The notes beneath the pieces were generated by a model. That model ran no database searches, had not been told where the DNA came from, and saw only the letters and a program-made list of their open reading frames with translations. From Candidatus Brachythrix odensensis (GTDB taxonomy: Bacteria > Chloroflexota > Anaerolineae > J036 > Brachytrichaceae): a stretch of DNA of 64,000 nucleotides. Made by a program: the position numbers and the translations under genes. How positions within the stretch are numbered: the first letter of the stretch is position 1; the number at the start of each line of letters is the position of its first letter. The DNA lies in contig JADKDT010000002.1 in the NCBI GenBank assembly GCA_016714465.1, positions 248,001 to 312,000 on the forward strand, read 5' to 3'. This document shows positions 7,796-19,112 of the stretch, one piece after another.

Positions 7796-10700
7796 ATGCC
7801 CAACCCAAACCAACTCAACGTGCTCGAATGGCGCTGCCTGGGTCCTTTCCGCGGCGGCCGCGTCGTAGCCGCATGTGGTCACCCGACGGATCCCCAGGTC
7901 TTTTGGTTCGGCGCCTGCGCCGGCGGGGTGTGGAAGACCACTGACGCCGGGATTACCTGGCGGAATGTATCGGACGGCCAATTCAATGTGTCCGCCGTTG
8001 GGGCCATCGCCTGCTCGGCCAGCGACCCGAATGTGCTGTATGTCGGCACGGGCGAAACGAGCATCCGAGGCAATGTATCGCATGGGGATGGGGTCTACAA
8101 GAGCACCGACGGCGGCAAGACCTGGGCCAACGTGGGGCTCTCCGACACGCGTCACATCGCCAAGATCCGCATTCACCCGGCCAATTCGGATATCGTCTAT
8201 GCGGCGGCGCTCGGGCATGCCTGGGGCCAGAACAAGGAACGCGGCGTGTATCGCAGCCTCGATGGCGGGAAGACCTGGAAGCAGGTCCTGTTCAAGAGCG
8301 CCCGGGCCGGCGCCATTGACCTGTCGATGGACCCGAGCAATCCGCGCATTTTGTATGCCACGGTCTGGCAAGCCCAGCGCCAGCCGCATCGCCTGGATGG
8401 CGGCGGCCCGGATTGCGGCATCTACAAGACCACCGATGGCGGCGACACCTGGACGGAGATCAGCCACAATCCCGGGTTGCCCAAGGGCACCCTGGGCAAG
8501 ATGGGCATCGCGGTCTCGCCGGCCAACTCCGAGCGGGTGTATGCCATCGTCGAAGCCGAAGATGGCGCCCTGTTCCGCAGCGACGACGCCGGCGCCACCT
8601 GGAAGCGCCTGAGCGAACAGGGCGAACTGCGCGGCCGGCCGTGGTACTACATGCACATCTTTGCAGATCCGGTGGATCAGGACACGGTCTATGTCCTGGA
8701 CTACGGCATGCAGCGCTCGATCGACGGCGGCAAGACCTTCACCGAGATGACGACTCCGCACGGCGACAACCACGAACTGTGGATTGACCCGGCCAACCCG
8801 CGCCGGATGATCGAGGGAAATGACGGCGGCGCGTGCGTTTCATTCAACGGCGGCGATACCTGGAGCTCGATCTATAACCAGCCCACCGCCCAGCTTTACC
8901 ACGTCATCGCCGACCAGCGCACACCGTATTACGTCTACGCCTCCCAGCAGGACAACACCGCGTTGCGCCTGCCCAGCTTGTCGGCCCGGTATGCCATCAC
9001 CAACGCCGACATGCTCGAGCCAGGCGGTGGCGAGAGCGGCTACATCGCCATCAAACCGGGCGATCCGAACATCGTCATCGCCGGCGCGATCGGCAGCGGC
9101 GCAGGCAGCGGGCGGCTGATCCGCTGGGATGCCCGAGTCGATCAGGAGCGCATCATCAACGTGTGGCCCGAATTTACCGGCATGGCGATCGGGGCCGAAG
9201 GGCTCAAATACCGCTTCCAGTGGACGTTCCCAATCTTCTTCTCGCGCTGGGATCCCGAACTGCTCTACATCGCCTCAAACCATGTCCACACCTCGCGCAA
9301 TGAGGGCAGCAGCTGGGACACCATCTCAGGCGATCTCACCCGGAATGATCCGTCGAAGCTCAAACCCTCCGGAGGACCCATCACCCTGGACAACACCAGC
9401 GCCGAGGCGTATTGCACCATCTTCGCCCTCGAAGAGAGCAAGCTCGAGCGCGACGTGATGTGGGCGGGCACCGACGACGGGCTGGTCAAGTTGTCGCGGG
9501 ATGGCGGTCGCACCTGGGCGGACATCACCCCCAAGACCCTGCCCGAGTGGGCGTTGATCTCGATCATCGAGCCGTCGGCCCACGACGCCGGGACGGCCTA
9601 CGTCGCGGCCACTCGCTACAAGGTCGACGACACCAAGCCGTATTTGTTCAAGACCAGCAATTATGGCAAGACCTGGACCAAGATCACCAAGGGTATTCCC
9701 GAGACCGAGTTCACCCGGGTCATCCGGGAAGATCCAGAGCGCCCGGGGCTGCTCTTTGCCGGCACCGAAACGGGAGTCTATCTCTCGTTTGACGATGGCG
9801 CGACCTGGCAGCGCTGGCAATCCAATCTGCCTGTTTGCCCGATCCACGATCTATATATCAAGGACGGCGATCTGATCGCCGCCACCCACGGCCGCTCGAT
9901 CTGGATCCTCGATGACATCACCGCGCTCCGCCAGCTTTACGACAAGACAGTCGCCGCGCGCGGCGCTGCTTATTCCACGCGACTCTGTCCGCCACAAGGT
10001 CTATCGCGGATTGGCTGCCCCGCTTCCGACGGTGCCGGTTACTTATGGTTGGGCAGGCGCCCAGGTCGACGTCGACGACATGAAGGAAGGGCCCAACGGC
10101 AAGATTCGCCGGCCGCTGGACGCCGGGCACAACGGTCCGCAGGGCGCCCTGGTTCACTTCTGGCTCAAGACCGTGCCGAAGGAAGACATCACCTTGAGCT
10201 TCGAAGACCCTGCCGGGAATGTGCTGCGCACGATCAGCAGCAAGGCCCAGGATGACGTGAAGGAAGAGGATCGCGACCCAATCCTGAGCAAGAAGGAGGG
10301 CCTCAACCGCTTTGCCTGGGATTTGCGCGTGACGCCGGCGACGAAGCTTGCCGACAAGAAGGGCGGCCGCGGCGACTACACCGTGGACGGCCCTCAAGTG
10401 CCGCCCGGAACCTATCGGGCCAAGCTTACGGTAGGGAAACAGACCTACACGCAGACGTTTACGGTCAAGGCTGACCCGCGGCTGACGACCACCAGCCAGG
10501 CCGATCTGGACGCGCAGCATGCCTTCCTGCTCAAGCTGCGCGACAAGATAAACGAGACTCACGTCGCAATCAATCGCGTCCGCGAGCTGCGAACGCAGAC
10601 CCAGGCCTGGGAGAAGCGCGCGCCGGCCCTGAAGGACGAGGCGGCAGCAGTCGCCAAGAAGCTGACCGAGATCGAGGATGCCCTGATCCAAAGCAAGAGC

Positions 10701-10925
10701 GATGATCCGCGCAGCTTCCCCGCCCGCCTGAATGTCAAGCTTGGGACGCTTGTCAACTTTGCCGACAACGCCGACCATGCCCCGACCCAGCAGTTGCTGG
10801 CCATGTTCGACGAGATCGCGGCTCGAATTGACGTGCAGACCGCCAAACTGGCTGAGGTGGTTGCCGGGCCGATCGCCAGCTTCAACACAAAGATCGCCGA
10901 AAGCGGCCCAGGCGCGATCGGCTAG
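7796..10925 (+). CDS. BNR/VPS10-type beta-propeller protein (glycosidase-like), frameshifted
   Basis: A protein of about 1040 aa. The first 700 residues contain many Asp-box-like repeats of the form S.DGG.TW (for example TTDAGITW, STDGGKTW, SLDGGKTW, TTDGGDTW, SFDDGATW), which make sortilin/xyloglucanase-like propellers. The C-terminal third has an immunoglobulin-like region and an alpha-helical tail. The frame shifts by one base near 9955: the first part ends DDITALRQLYDKTVAARG, and the rest continues in the next frame from PRDSVRHKVYRGLAAP. No signal peptide or membrane anchor is visible. Related proteins are widespread in Chloroflexota, Acidobacteriota and Bacteroidota and often annotated as glycosyl hydrolases without proof. 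Confidence 0.85.
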
Positions 10926-10943
10926 AAGCCATTCCATGGGATG

Positions 10944-10990
10944 GGCGAGATCATGATCCCAGCGCGAAGCGCTGGGATCATGATCTCGCC
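10944..10990. repeat. Perfect 22-bp inverted repeat, GAA loop
   Basis: Arms starting GGCGAGATCATGATCCCAGC pair perfectly across a GAA loop in the core GCGC-GAA-GCGC. It lies between two rightward genes, just 3' of the propeller gene. The outer GGCGAGATC box is shared with the copies at 38918, 54040 and 63393. Confidence 0.9.
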
Positions 10991-11034
10991 ACAGGATATC
11001 GGGACAGCCTCAAAGAGGCGGAGAGACGAAACAC

Positions 11035-12504
11035 ATGGGCGAGTTGGAAACCTGGTTCGCGCCGTTCCGCGCCAACATCGTCGGAAACGAACGGGCCTTC
11101 GCGGGCCCGTTCGGAGAACGACCGATTGTCTATCTGGATTGGACTGCGAGCGGGCGACTGTATGGGCCGATCGAGCGGGCCCTGCTCGAATCCGCCGGGC
11201 CGTATGTCGCCAACACCCATTCCGAGTCCAACCTGACCGGGACGACGATGACCCATGCCTATCACGAGGCCCAGCGGATCATCAAACAACACGTACACGC
11301 CTGCCCGCGCGATGTCATCATCTGCGCGGGGGCGGGGATGACGGCGGTGATCAACAAGTTCCAGCGCATCCTTGGCCTTCGGGTGGCCGAGCAGATCCAG
11401 CCGTATGCGGCCATCCCCGACGACATCCGGCCGGTCGTCTTCGTCACGCACATGGAGCACCACTCCAACCAGACCTCCTGGCTGGAGACGATTGCGGACG
11501 TGGAGGTGGTCGAGCCGGATGCTGAGGGCCGGGTTTGCGTGGAAAGCCTGCGCGCGCTGCTTGCGAAGCATGTTAAGCGACCAATCAAGATCGGGGCCTT
11601 CACCGGATGCAGCAACGTGACCGGGATCGAGTCGCCCTATCACGCGCTGGCCCGGGTCATGCACGCGCACGGCGGGCTGTGTTTTGTTGACTTCGCGGCC
11701 TCCGCGCCATATGTCGACATCGACATGCACCCGGCTGGCGACCCGATGGCCCGTCTCGACGCAATCTTCTTCTCACCGCACAAGTTCCTTGGCGGGCCGG
11801 GCTCGGTCGGCGTGCTCATCTTCGACAGTGGGCTGTACCGCAATCGCGTGCCGGATCAGCCGGGCGGTGGGACGGTCAATTGGACCAACCCCTGGCAGCA
11901 GCATAGCTTCGTCGACAACATCGAAGCGCGCGAAGACGGCGGCACGCCGGGTTTTCTGCAAACCATCAAGGCCGCCATGGCCATCCGGCTGAAGGAACGG
12001 ATCGGCACAGATCGAATGCGGGCGCGCGAGCGTGAGCTCATGGCAATCCTCTTCGAGGGGATCAAGGCCATCCCGAATGCCGTCGTGCTTGCCGGACACA
12101 TCGAAGAGAGACTCGGGATCCTGTCGTTCTATCTCGAGGACGTGCATTTCAATCTCGTCGTGCGGCTGCTCAACGACCGGTATGGCATTCAAGTGCGCGG
12201 CGGGTGCTCGTGCGCGGGCACCTATGGCCACTACCTGCTGCATGTCGACCCGATGCGGAGCAAGTCGATCACCGATCGCATTGACGCCGGCGACATGACC
12301 GACAAGCCGGGTTGGGTGCGCCTGTCGATCCACCCGACCACGAGCGACGCGGAGGCCCACGCGGCGGTTGACGCCCTGCGAGAGATTGCAGCGAATGCGG
12401 CTGAATGGGCCGGCGACTACGACTACGACCCGCATGCAAACGAGTTCCGTTTTCGTGGCGGCGCGTCCGACATCGATGTCCGGCCGTGGTTTGACATCTC
12501 CTGA
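11035..12504 (+). CDS. Class-V aminotransferase-fold PLP enzyme (cysteine desulfurase-like)
   Basis: A 489-aa fold-type I PLP enzyme. The N-terminus has IVYLDWTASG, the cofactor pocket includes THMEHHSNQ, and the Schiff-base lysine is Lys250 in FFSPHKFLGGPGS. A C-terminal GGCSCAG loop (Cys391, Cys393) sits where cysteine desulfurases carry their active Cys. It is about 80 residues longer than IscS/SufS and belongs to a subgroup of unclear function. It overlaps nothing but is only 2 nt from coaE, so the two are probably cotranscribed. Confidence 0.85.
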   Translation: MGELETWFAPFRANIVGNERAFAGPFGERPIVYLDWTASGRLYGPIERALLESAGPYVANTHSESNLTGTTMTHAYHEAQRIIKQHVHACPRDVIICAGAGMTAVINKFQRILGLRVAEQIQPYAAIPDDIRPVVFVTHMEHHSNQTSWLETIADVEVVEPDAEGRVCVESLRALLAKHVKRPIKIGAFTGCSNVTGIESPYHALARVMHAHGGLCFVDFAASAPYVDIDMHPAGDPMARLDAIFFSPHKFLGGPGSVGVLIFDSGLYRNRVPDQPGGGTVNWTNPWQQHSFVDNIEAREDGGTPGFLQTIKAAMAIRLKERIGTDRMRARERELMAILFEGIKAIPNAVVLAGHIEERLGILSFYLEDVHFNLVVRLLNDRYGIQVRGGCSCAGTYGHYLLHVDPMRSKSITDRIDAGDMTDKPGWVRLSIHPTTSDAEAHAAVDALREIAANAAEWAGDYDYDPHANEFRFRGGASDIDVRPWFDIS

Positions 12505-12506
12505 AC

Positions 12507-13118
12507 ATGGCACCCCGCAAGTTGATCGGCCTGACTGGAAACATTGCCACCGGCAAGAGCAACGTGCTCTCAGAAGTCCGGGCGCTCGGCGCCGTCGTCA
12601 TCGACGCGGATGAGGTGGCCCGGGCGGTGCAGCAACCCGGCCAGCCCGCCCTCGCCCGCATACTCGAGGCATTCTGCAGCGGGGTGTTCAAGCCTGACGG
12701 CGCACTCGACCGACGCGCCCTGGCCGAAGTGGTCTTTGCTGAGCGGGTCAAGCTGAAGCAGCTCGAGGCCATCGTCCACCCGGCCATTCGGGCCGAGATC
12801 GAGAGACGCCTTGACGCCATCCCTCAGGACAGGGTGGCCGTGCTGGAAGCGATCCTGCTCTTCGAAAATCACTGGGCTGAGCGCTGCGACCAGGTCTGGG
12901 TGACGGATTGCCCGCCCGCCGATCAGGTCGCCCGCTTGATGTCGTCACGCGGGCTGAGTGAAGATGAGGCCTGGGCGCGCGTGCGCGCGCAGAATTCGCA
13001 GGCCGACAAGGTCTCCCGCGCAACGGTCGTCATTGATACGCGCGGGCCGGTGGAGGAAACCCGGATTCAGGTGCGCAAGGCGTTTGCGGGGTTGGAGGCG
13101 GGTCAACCTCGCGGGTAG
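12507..13118 (+). CDS. coaE: Dephospho-CoA kinase
   Basis: Catalyses the last step of CoA synthesis, phosphorylating the 3'-hydroxyl of dephospho-CoA. The 203-aa protein has a P-loop GLTGNIATGKSNV (residues 8-20), the VIDADEVAR substrate segment, IVHPAIRAEIE, and the lid region SRGLSEDEAWARVRAQ. The ATG is 2 nt after the preceding stop. The C-terminal end overlaps an inverted repeat that may act as terminator. Confidence 0.94.
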   Translation: MAPRKLIGLTGNIATGKSNVLSEVRALGAVVIDADEVARAVQQPGQPALARILEAFCSGVFKPDGALDRRALAEVVFAERVKLKQLEAIVHPAIRAEIERRLDAIPQDRVAVLEAILLFENHWAERCDQVWVTDCPPADQVARLMSSRGLSEDEAWARVRAQNSQADKVSRATVVIDTRGPVEETRIQVRKAFAGLEAGQPRG

Positions 13119-13171
13119 TCGCCGTCGGTTCAAGGCATTTGCGGTTTCAAGACGACCACTCGCGAGGTTGA
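13103..13171. repeat. Imperfect inverted repeat at the coaE 3' end
   Basis: Arms beginning TCAACCTCGCG and ending CGCGAGGTTGA pair over 21 positions with 3 mismatches and a loop of about 27 nt. It spans the coaE stop codon. It may terminate the coaE transcript, though no T-run follows. Confidence 0.55.
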
Positions 13172-13249
13172 TCGGGTCGGGCGCCCACCTCCGAGGTTTG
13201 GGTCCTCCCTCGTGTGAGCAAACCCTGAGAGCGGCAGAAAACCCTGTGC

Positions 13250-13255
13250 GATAAT
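13250..13255 (+). promoter_or_regulatory. -10-like hexamer (GATAAT) for the erpA-like gene
   Basis: GATAAT lies 75 nt before the ErpA-like start, giving a conventional leader that ends in an AAGGAG ribosome site. No convincing -35 box is visible. Confidence 0.35.
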
Positions 13256-13329
13256 TTCGCGCTTAGGAACGAGAAAGTTGATTGCGCGATGACCCCGAGG
13301 GTCGGCGCGCGTGCTCAAGGAGAGACCCA

Positions 13330-13779
13330 ATGGCCACTGCTGCTCTCAAGACGTTAGAACTAAACGATATCGAGACCGCCTCTGAGGCGCCGGTGATGTC
13401 ACTGCTCCCTGGCGCGCACGCCAAACTCAGCGAACTCATGGTGGCCAAGGACATTCAGAACCATGGATTGCGGGTGTTCGTATCCGGAGGCGGGTGCTCA
13501 GGCTTGCAGTATGGGATGGCCTTTGAAGCTGCCCCGCGCGATTTTGACACTGTCATTGAGCAAGCCGGCGTGAAGATCTTCATTGATCCCAGCAGCCTGA
13601 TGTATCTCTCCGGCGCGACCATTGACTATGTCGACTCGCTGATGGGCGCGGGCTTCAAGATCGAGAACCCGAACGCCGTTGCCGCGTGCGGCTGCGGCAG
13701 CTCGTTCAAGACAAAGGACTCCGGCGACGCGGATGCCGAAGGTGGCTGCGGCGAAGGCTGCTCCTGCGGCGGGCACTAG
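13330..13779 (+). CDS. erpA: A-type iron-sulfur carrier (HesB/IscA/ErpA family) with Cys-rich tail
   Basis: A-type carriers bind and deliver Fe-S clusters. The 149-aa protein has the conserved triad: Cys56 in GGGCSGLQYG, and Cys120 and Cys122 in ACGCGSSF. Unusually it has about 25 extra C-terminal residues holding a further Cys cluster (Cys140, Cys144, Cys146) in GGCGEGCSCGGH, and about 20 extra at the N-terminus. The start has AAGGAG about 8 nt upstream. A TTG-initiated radical SAM gene follows within 10 nt, suggesting that this carrier may serve that enzyme. The symbol is by family, not proven orthology. Confidence 0.88.
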   Translation: MATAALKTLELNDIETASEAPVMSLLPGAHAKLSELMVAKDIQNHGLRVFVSGGGCSGLQYGMAFEAAPRDFDTVIEQAGVKIFIDPSSLMYLSGATIDYVDSLMGAGFKIENPNAVAACGCGSSFKTKDSGDADAEGGCGEGCSCGGH

Positions 13780-13789
13780 GGGTTTGGCG

Positions 13790-15217
13790 TTGAGTTTCCT
13801 CTTCAAGAAAGACAAGCTATCCCAGCCGGGCGACGGGGCTGCAAAACAGCCCAGGCGACTATGGCTGGATCTGGGTGATCTGGGCGACCTGGTGAATCCG
13901 GCTGGCCCGCACGAACAGTGGCAGGACCACGGACTGGGCTTGTTGCGGACTATCCTCAAGAACAACGGGATAGAGACCGAAAGTTTTTCGACCCGCCAGT
14001 GCACGTCATGGGATGAGGTCGAGCGGCGCATGAAGGGCTTCGATATGCTCATCATGAACGTGCGGAGCTATACGTTCCCAGTCGCCTATCGCTCCGCCAA
14101 GATATTCAAGAAGATCAATCCCAAGGGGATTGTGCTGGCCGGCGGGATGCATGCCACGGTCGCCCTCGATGAGATGACGGCCATCGAGGAGTTCGACAAG
14201 ATTTGCCAGGGACCCGGCGAGAACGTCATCGTCAACCTGGTCAGCCACCCGGAAGCCTTCCCGCGCGTCATTCTTGGCGTCGGCGCGAAGAGCATGGACG
14301 AGTGGCCGATGATCGATCGCACGCTGTGGCCAAAGCCGGCCAGCCGCAAGCTCGCCGAGAAGTTCCACTGGCCGCTCGAGCCCGAGAGCGGATGGGGACC
14401 GCCTGGGGTTGTCACAATGCTGACCAGCCGAGTGTGCCCCTGGCAGTGCGTGTTCTGCAACGAGAACAGCTACATCCCGAATATGGGGCGGCGCAGCGTA
14501 GACGCCGTCATCGACGAGTTGAACTACCTGGACACCCATCATGGGCCAGTCGGATCGGTCGTCATCCACGATTCGATGTTCTTCCAAAACCCGACCTGGC
14601 TGAAGGAATGGGTGGAGAAATACCCGCGCAAGGCCAACAAGCTATGGCCATATTGGGCGGCTGCTCGAGCCGACACGGTCCGCCAGTGGCCGGACCTGTT
14701 TGAAGCCGTCGTGCGCGAGACGAACTGGAGCACGGTCTCGATTGGCTTTGAGAGTGGCAGCGACCGGGTGCTCAAAATCATCAACAAGGAATGCAGCGAA
14801 GAAGACAACTACTTCGCCATCGATCTGCTAACTCGCATCGGCGATGACATGGAACGCAAGGGGCAGAAGCCGCCGGTGTTCTGGTCAAACATCATGCTCG
14901 GCATACCAGGCGAGACCCGCGAGGACGCCTTCAAGACCATGCGCATGGTGAAGTACACCAAGCGCATCATGCCCTCTATTTCGTTCTACGCGCCCTACCC
15001 CGGCTCAGCGCTGGGCAACCAGTTGATCGCCGAGGGCAAGAGCCGCATGACGAAGGAGAACTACCATCGATTTCCGGACGATGAGAAGGTGAAGGGCGTG
15101 GACTACCAGTTTTATCGCGACTTGCTGGCCGGGAAGTACGACACTGAAGTCAACCGCGGGCTGCCCCTCATTCATCAGACGCGCAAAAACTACCGGGACG
15201 CGCTGGTAAAGGCCTAG
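13790..15217 (+). CDS. Cobalamin-binding-domain radical SAM protein
   Basis: A 475-aa class-B-type radical SAM protein. The N-terminal 180 residues resemble a B12-binding domain (LIMNVRSYTFP..., GIVLAGGMHATVALDEM, CQGPGENVIVNLV). The SAM cluster motif CPWQCVFC follows (Cys216, Cys220, Cys223). Later come ARADTV, SIGFESGSDRVLKIINK and MLGIPGETREDAFKT, all normal for the family. The start is taken as TTG 13790 because AGGGG lies about 8 nt before it and earlier codons overlap the Fe-S carrier; TTG 13784 is an alternative. The substrate is unknown. The next small gene begins directly after the stop. Confidence 0.85.
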   Translation: MSFLFKKDKLSQPGDGAAKQPRRLWLDLGDLGDLVNPAGPHEQWQDHGLGLLRTILKNNGIETESFSTRQCTSWDEVERRMKGFDMLIMNVRSYTFPVAYRSAKIFKKINPKGIVLAGGMHATVALDEMTAIEEFDKICQGPGENVIVNLVSHPEAFPRVILGVGAKSMDEWPMIDRTLWPKPASRKLAEKFHWPLEPESGWGPPGVVTMLTSRVCPWQCVFCNENSYIPNMGRRSVDAVIDELNYLDTHHGPVGSVVIHDSMFFQNPTWLKEWVEKYPRKANKLWPYWAAARADTVRQWPDLFEAVVRETNWSTVSIGFESGSDRVLKIINKECSEEDNYFAIDLLTRIGDDMERKGQKPPVFWSNIMLGIPGETREDAFKTMRMVKYTKRIMPSISFYAPYPGSALGNQLIAEGKSRMTKENYHRFPDDEKVKGVDYQFYRDLLAGKYDTEVNRGLPLIHQTRKNYRDALVKA

Positions 15218-15430
15218 ATGAGCAGTTTCAGCAATCCGCACTTCATGTATCTGTTTGCGCTGAAGAGCAAGCCGGGCAAACGCCGCCTGGCCTATGGCCA
15301 GTCGCCCGAAGATGCGCTCACGACACTGAGCTTCCGTTGCACCCCGGAAGAGATGGACGACATCATCCGGGATGACTTTCAGAAGATTCATCAGCGCGAA
15401 CTGCAGCAATACGTGCACATGCTTGGGTGA
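15218..15430 (+). CDS. Small conserved-looking protein coupled to the radical SAM gene
   Basis: A 70-aa protein whose ATG follows the radical SAM stop codon with no gap (TAGATG), which argues for coupled translation and a shared role. It is mixed charged and aromatic (NPHFMYLFALKSKPGKRRLA) with an acidic middle (TPEEMDDIIRDDF). It has no Cys and no signal peptide. I recognise no family; it could be a substrate-binding accessory or a precursor peptide, but that is speculation. Confidence 0.65.
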   Translation: MSSFSNPHFMYLFALKSKPGKRRLAYGQSPEDALTTLSFRCTPEEMDDIIRDDFQKIHQRELQQYVHMLG

Positions 15431-15976
15431 TTGGTGACCCGTCCGATCGGACCATTACGCCAGAACAGGCGACGACAATCCGGTGCGCTTTTGGCGATCG
15501 CCAGGAAACTATGCCATGCTCCCCGCGAAAGCGCAATGGCACTCAATTACTGAAACCCGCACCAGAAACGATGCGCCGCGCAGCTGTGTTTGATTGCGTG
15601 GTCACAGTCAAGCCGTCGGTGACACGATGTCAGCGCCTGGCCCTGAAAGGGCCAGATGTGATAGCCCAGGGCTTCGCCCTGGGTCAAGCCACCAAACGCA
15701 GGATGAGCCCTGAAAGGGCGAAATACGGACCGCTTCTATGGGCAGACCTGGCTGGTCGAAAGTCCTTGCGCGCCATGCCGCCCTTTCAGGGCGGGAAACA
15801 GGTGGGCGTCGGTTTCCCAGGGCTTCGCCCTGGTCTATCTCCTTTGGCCCCTTCGGGGCCAGCCGTTGACTGCGCGCTTAACTTCACGCCATCGCGCATT
15901 CGCGAGGTTGACAGGTGGAGCGTTGTGCTCGGCGGCGTTTCGTGGCTGGGGCAGTCAGAATGCAGGATGGGTAACC
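15431..15976. other. Intergenic region of 546 bp, mostly short palindromic repeats
   Basis: No convincing gene. The open frames here read through repeats and have no coding signature. The first 200 bases hold nothing I recognise. The central part holds the repeat cluster at 15638-15861. Confidence 0.6.
15638..15861. repeat. Cluster of REP-like palindromes (CCCTGAAAGGG and CCAGGGC-TTC-GCCCTGG types)
   Basis: Six small hairpins in 224 bp. GGCCC-TGAAA-GGGCC occurs at 15638-15654 and 15707-15719, and inverted at 15780-15792. CCCAGGGC-TTC-GCCCTGGG is at 15665-15683 and again at 15817-15833, and TGGCCCC-TTC-GGGGCCA at 15845-15861. The alternating layout resembles BIME/REP clusters mobilised by REP-associated tyrosine transposases in other bacteria. 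No such transposase is in the window. This family is distinct from the long-arm palindromes. Confidence 0.75.
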
Positions 15977-16258
15977 GTGGCCTCCATTCGCACCCTGTCT
16001 GAACCGCAACGCCGGCTGCTCGCGCAGATCGCGGGCGGCGCGCGGCTGAAGGATCACCGTGATATCGAGGGCGGCAAGCGTTTCACCCTCACCATCGAAA
16101 CGGCCAAGCCCCGCGTCGTTAGAGCAACCTGGGTCGACGGGCTCGTCGAAAATGGCCTGATCGACAGCAACAAGAAGTTTCCGAGCGCCACGTATTGGCT
16201 TACCGACGCGGGAAAGGCGCCGCGGCCGCCATGTCGGCCGATCGGCATGGGCCGCTGA
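15977..16258 (+). CDS. Small hypothetical protein, possible winged-helix
   Basis: A 93-aa frame from a GTG preceded by an AGGA-like ribosome site. It reads VASIRTLSEPQRRLLAQIAGG, then an Arg/Lys-rich strand region and TYWLTDAGKA. The LTDAGKA ending is like the wing of small winged-helix or phage-type proteins. It lies just upstream of tRNA-Pro. Functional assignment is weak. Confidence 0.45.
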   Translation: MASIRTLSEPQRRLLAQIAGGARLKDHRDIEGGKRFTLTIETAKPRVVRATWVDGLVENGLIDSNKKFPSATYWLTDAGKAPRPPCRPIGMGR

Positions 16259-16271
16259 ACACATAGGTGTG

Positions 16272-16277
16272 TATAAT
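16272..16277 (+). promoter_or_regulatory. -10 box (TATAAT) of tRNA-Pro
   Basis: A consensus TATAAT ends 12 nt before the first base of the tRNA. No clear -35 box is visible at the normal spacing. Confidence 0.55.
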
Positions 16278-16289
16278 CCTCTTTCTCCC

Positions 16290-16363
16290 CGGGGAATGGC
16301 GCAGCCTGGTAGCGCGCATGGTTTGGGACCATGAGGTCCCGGGTTCAAATCCCGGTTCCCCGA
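16290..16363 (+). tRNA. tRNA-Pro (anticodon TGG)
   Basis: A 74-nt cloverleaf. The acceptor stem pairs CGGGGAA with TTCCCCG, the discriminator base is A, and the anticodon arm is CATGG-TTTGGGA-CCATG, giving anticodon TGG. The T arm contains GGTTCAAATCC. CCA is not encoded. Confidence 0.95.
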
Positions 16364-16685
16364 CTGCCGCGCTCAGGCCCCTCTCTGGTTCCGCAATACG
16401 GGCGGATGGAGGATTCCTGACGGTTAGTCCGCAGGCCCGATGCAACCGAATCGGGCCCAGGCGCCAAAGCTGCGCATCGCGCCGGACATGCAATGGCGCA
16501 AGATCACCTCAATACGGCCGCGTCGACTTTACGCAGCCTTCATCGACGTGTTCCCGAATGCGACCTTCCCAAGAATAACCAACACAACCTGCTCCAGAGG
16601 CGATAACTTCGCCCCGACGTACGTCGGAGTGAGGTAACCGCCTCCGGAAATGGGGCTTGTTGGGAGTTCACAAGACAAACACGCT
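16364..16685. other. Intergenic region of 322 bp upstream of glpX
   Basis: No supported gene. It contains the decayed palindrome at 16594-16647 and otherwise nothing I recognise. A promoter for the glpX-rho unit is expected here, but no convincing hexamer pair is visible. Confidence 0.5.
16594..16647. repeat. Decayed palindrome with GACGTACGTC core
   Basis: Two 27-nt halves match each other at 21 positions around the perfect core CCGACGTACGTCGG. The core and layout resemble the GGCGTACGCC members of the palindrome family, so this may be an older, diverging copy. Confidence 0.55.
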
Positions 16686-17669
16686 ATGGCAGAGACCCGA
16701 ATACAACCCGATCGCAACCTTGCGCTTGAATTGGTCCGCGTGACTGAAGGCGCAGCGCTGGGCGCCGGGCGCTGGATGGGCCGGGGCGACAAGATTGGCG
16801 GCGATGCCGCCGCCGTCAACGCCATGCGGGCGGTGCTCAACGAGGTCGGGATGAACGGCGTCGTCGTGATCGGCGAGGGCGAAAAGGACGAGGCCCCCAT
16901 GCTTTTCAACGGCGAGAAGCTTGGGACCGGTGTTCCGCCCGAGGTCGATATCGCGGTGGATCCGATCGATGGCACGCGTTTGCTCAGCACTGGTGGCGGT
17001 GGCGCGATTGCGGTGGTCGCGCTGGCCGAGCGCGGCAAGATGTTCAGGCCGACCACCTTCTACATGGACAAGATCGTGGTGGGGCCGGACTGTGTTGGGG
17101 TGATTGATATTGAGGCGCCCCCAGCCGCCAATATTCGGGCCGTGGCGCGGACAAAAGGCATGCCCCTCAGCGCTGTCACCGTGTGCATTCTGGACCGCCC
17201 GCGGCACGCCGAGTTGATCAAGAAAGTGCGGGCGACCGGCGCGCGGATCAAGCTCATCATGGACGGCGATGTCGCCGGTTCGCTCCAAACGGCCATTCCC
17301 GAGTCCGGCGTCGACATCCTGATGGGGATTGGCGGCACGCCCGAGGGTGTCATTACCGCGGCGGCGATGCGCTGCATGGGCGGTGAAATCCAGGGCCGGC
17401 TGTGGGCGCGCGATGACGCCGAACGTGTTTCGGCCGGGTCGGAGCTCGACCGTATCCTCGACACGCAAACGCTGTGCGGCGGCGAATCCGTCTTCTTTGC
17501 CGCCACCGGCATCACCAGCGGCGAGCTTCTTGAAGGCGTCCGCTACACCTCGTCGGGCGCCCACACATTTTCGATGGTGATGCGGGCCAAGACCGGCACC
17601 GTGCGCTACATCGAATCCCATCATCGTCTCGACAAGATCGAAATGCTGACCCGTTCCTCGAACAAATAA
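16686..17669 (+). CDS. glpX: Fructose-1,6-bisphosphatase class II
   Basis: Hydrolyses fructose-1,6-bisphosphate in gluconeogenesis. The 327-aa protein has [15 protein letters not shown], the metal-site block [11 protein letters not shown], and [11 protein letters not shown], all hallmarks of GlpX. The C-terminal [13 protein letters not shown] and the [13 protein letters not shown] block also fit. The start at ATG 16686 gives the normal N-terminus ([12 protein letters not shown]). The rho gene begins 3 nt after its stop, so they are probably one transcript. Confidence 0.94.
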   Translation: MAETRIQPDRNLALELVRVTEGAALGAGRWMGRGDKIGGDAAAVNAMRAVLNEVGMNGVVVIGEGEKDEAPMLFNGEKLGTGVPPEVDIAVDPIDGTRLLSTGGGGAIAVVALAERGKMFRPTTFYMDKIVVGPDCVGVIDIEAPPAANIRAVARTKGMPLSAVTVCILDRPRHAELIKKVRATGARIKLIMDGDVAGSLQTAIPESGVDILMGIGGTPEGVITAAAMRCMGGEIQGRLWARDDAERVSAGSELDRILDTQTLCGGESVFFAATGITSGELLEGVRYTSSGAHTFSMVMRAKTGTVRYIESHHRLDKIEMLTRSSNK

Positions 17670-17672
17670 CCC

Positions 17673-19094
<1,422 letters not shown>

Positions 19095-19112
19095 TCGGGA
19101 GGCGCACCCGCG

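Noticed and set aside
7565..8773. 402-aa leftward frame under the DinB-like and propeller genes
   Set aside because: Antisense to strongly supported genes; no domain seen.
15427..16002. 191-aa rightward frame through the repeat cluster
   Set aside because: It consists mainly of translated palindromes and has no ribosome site.
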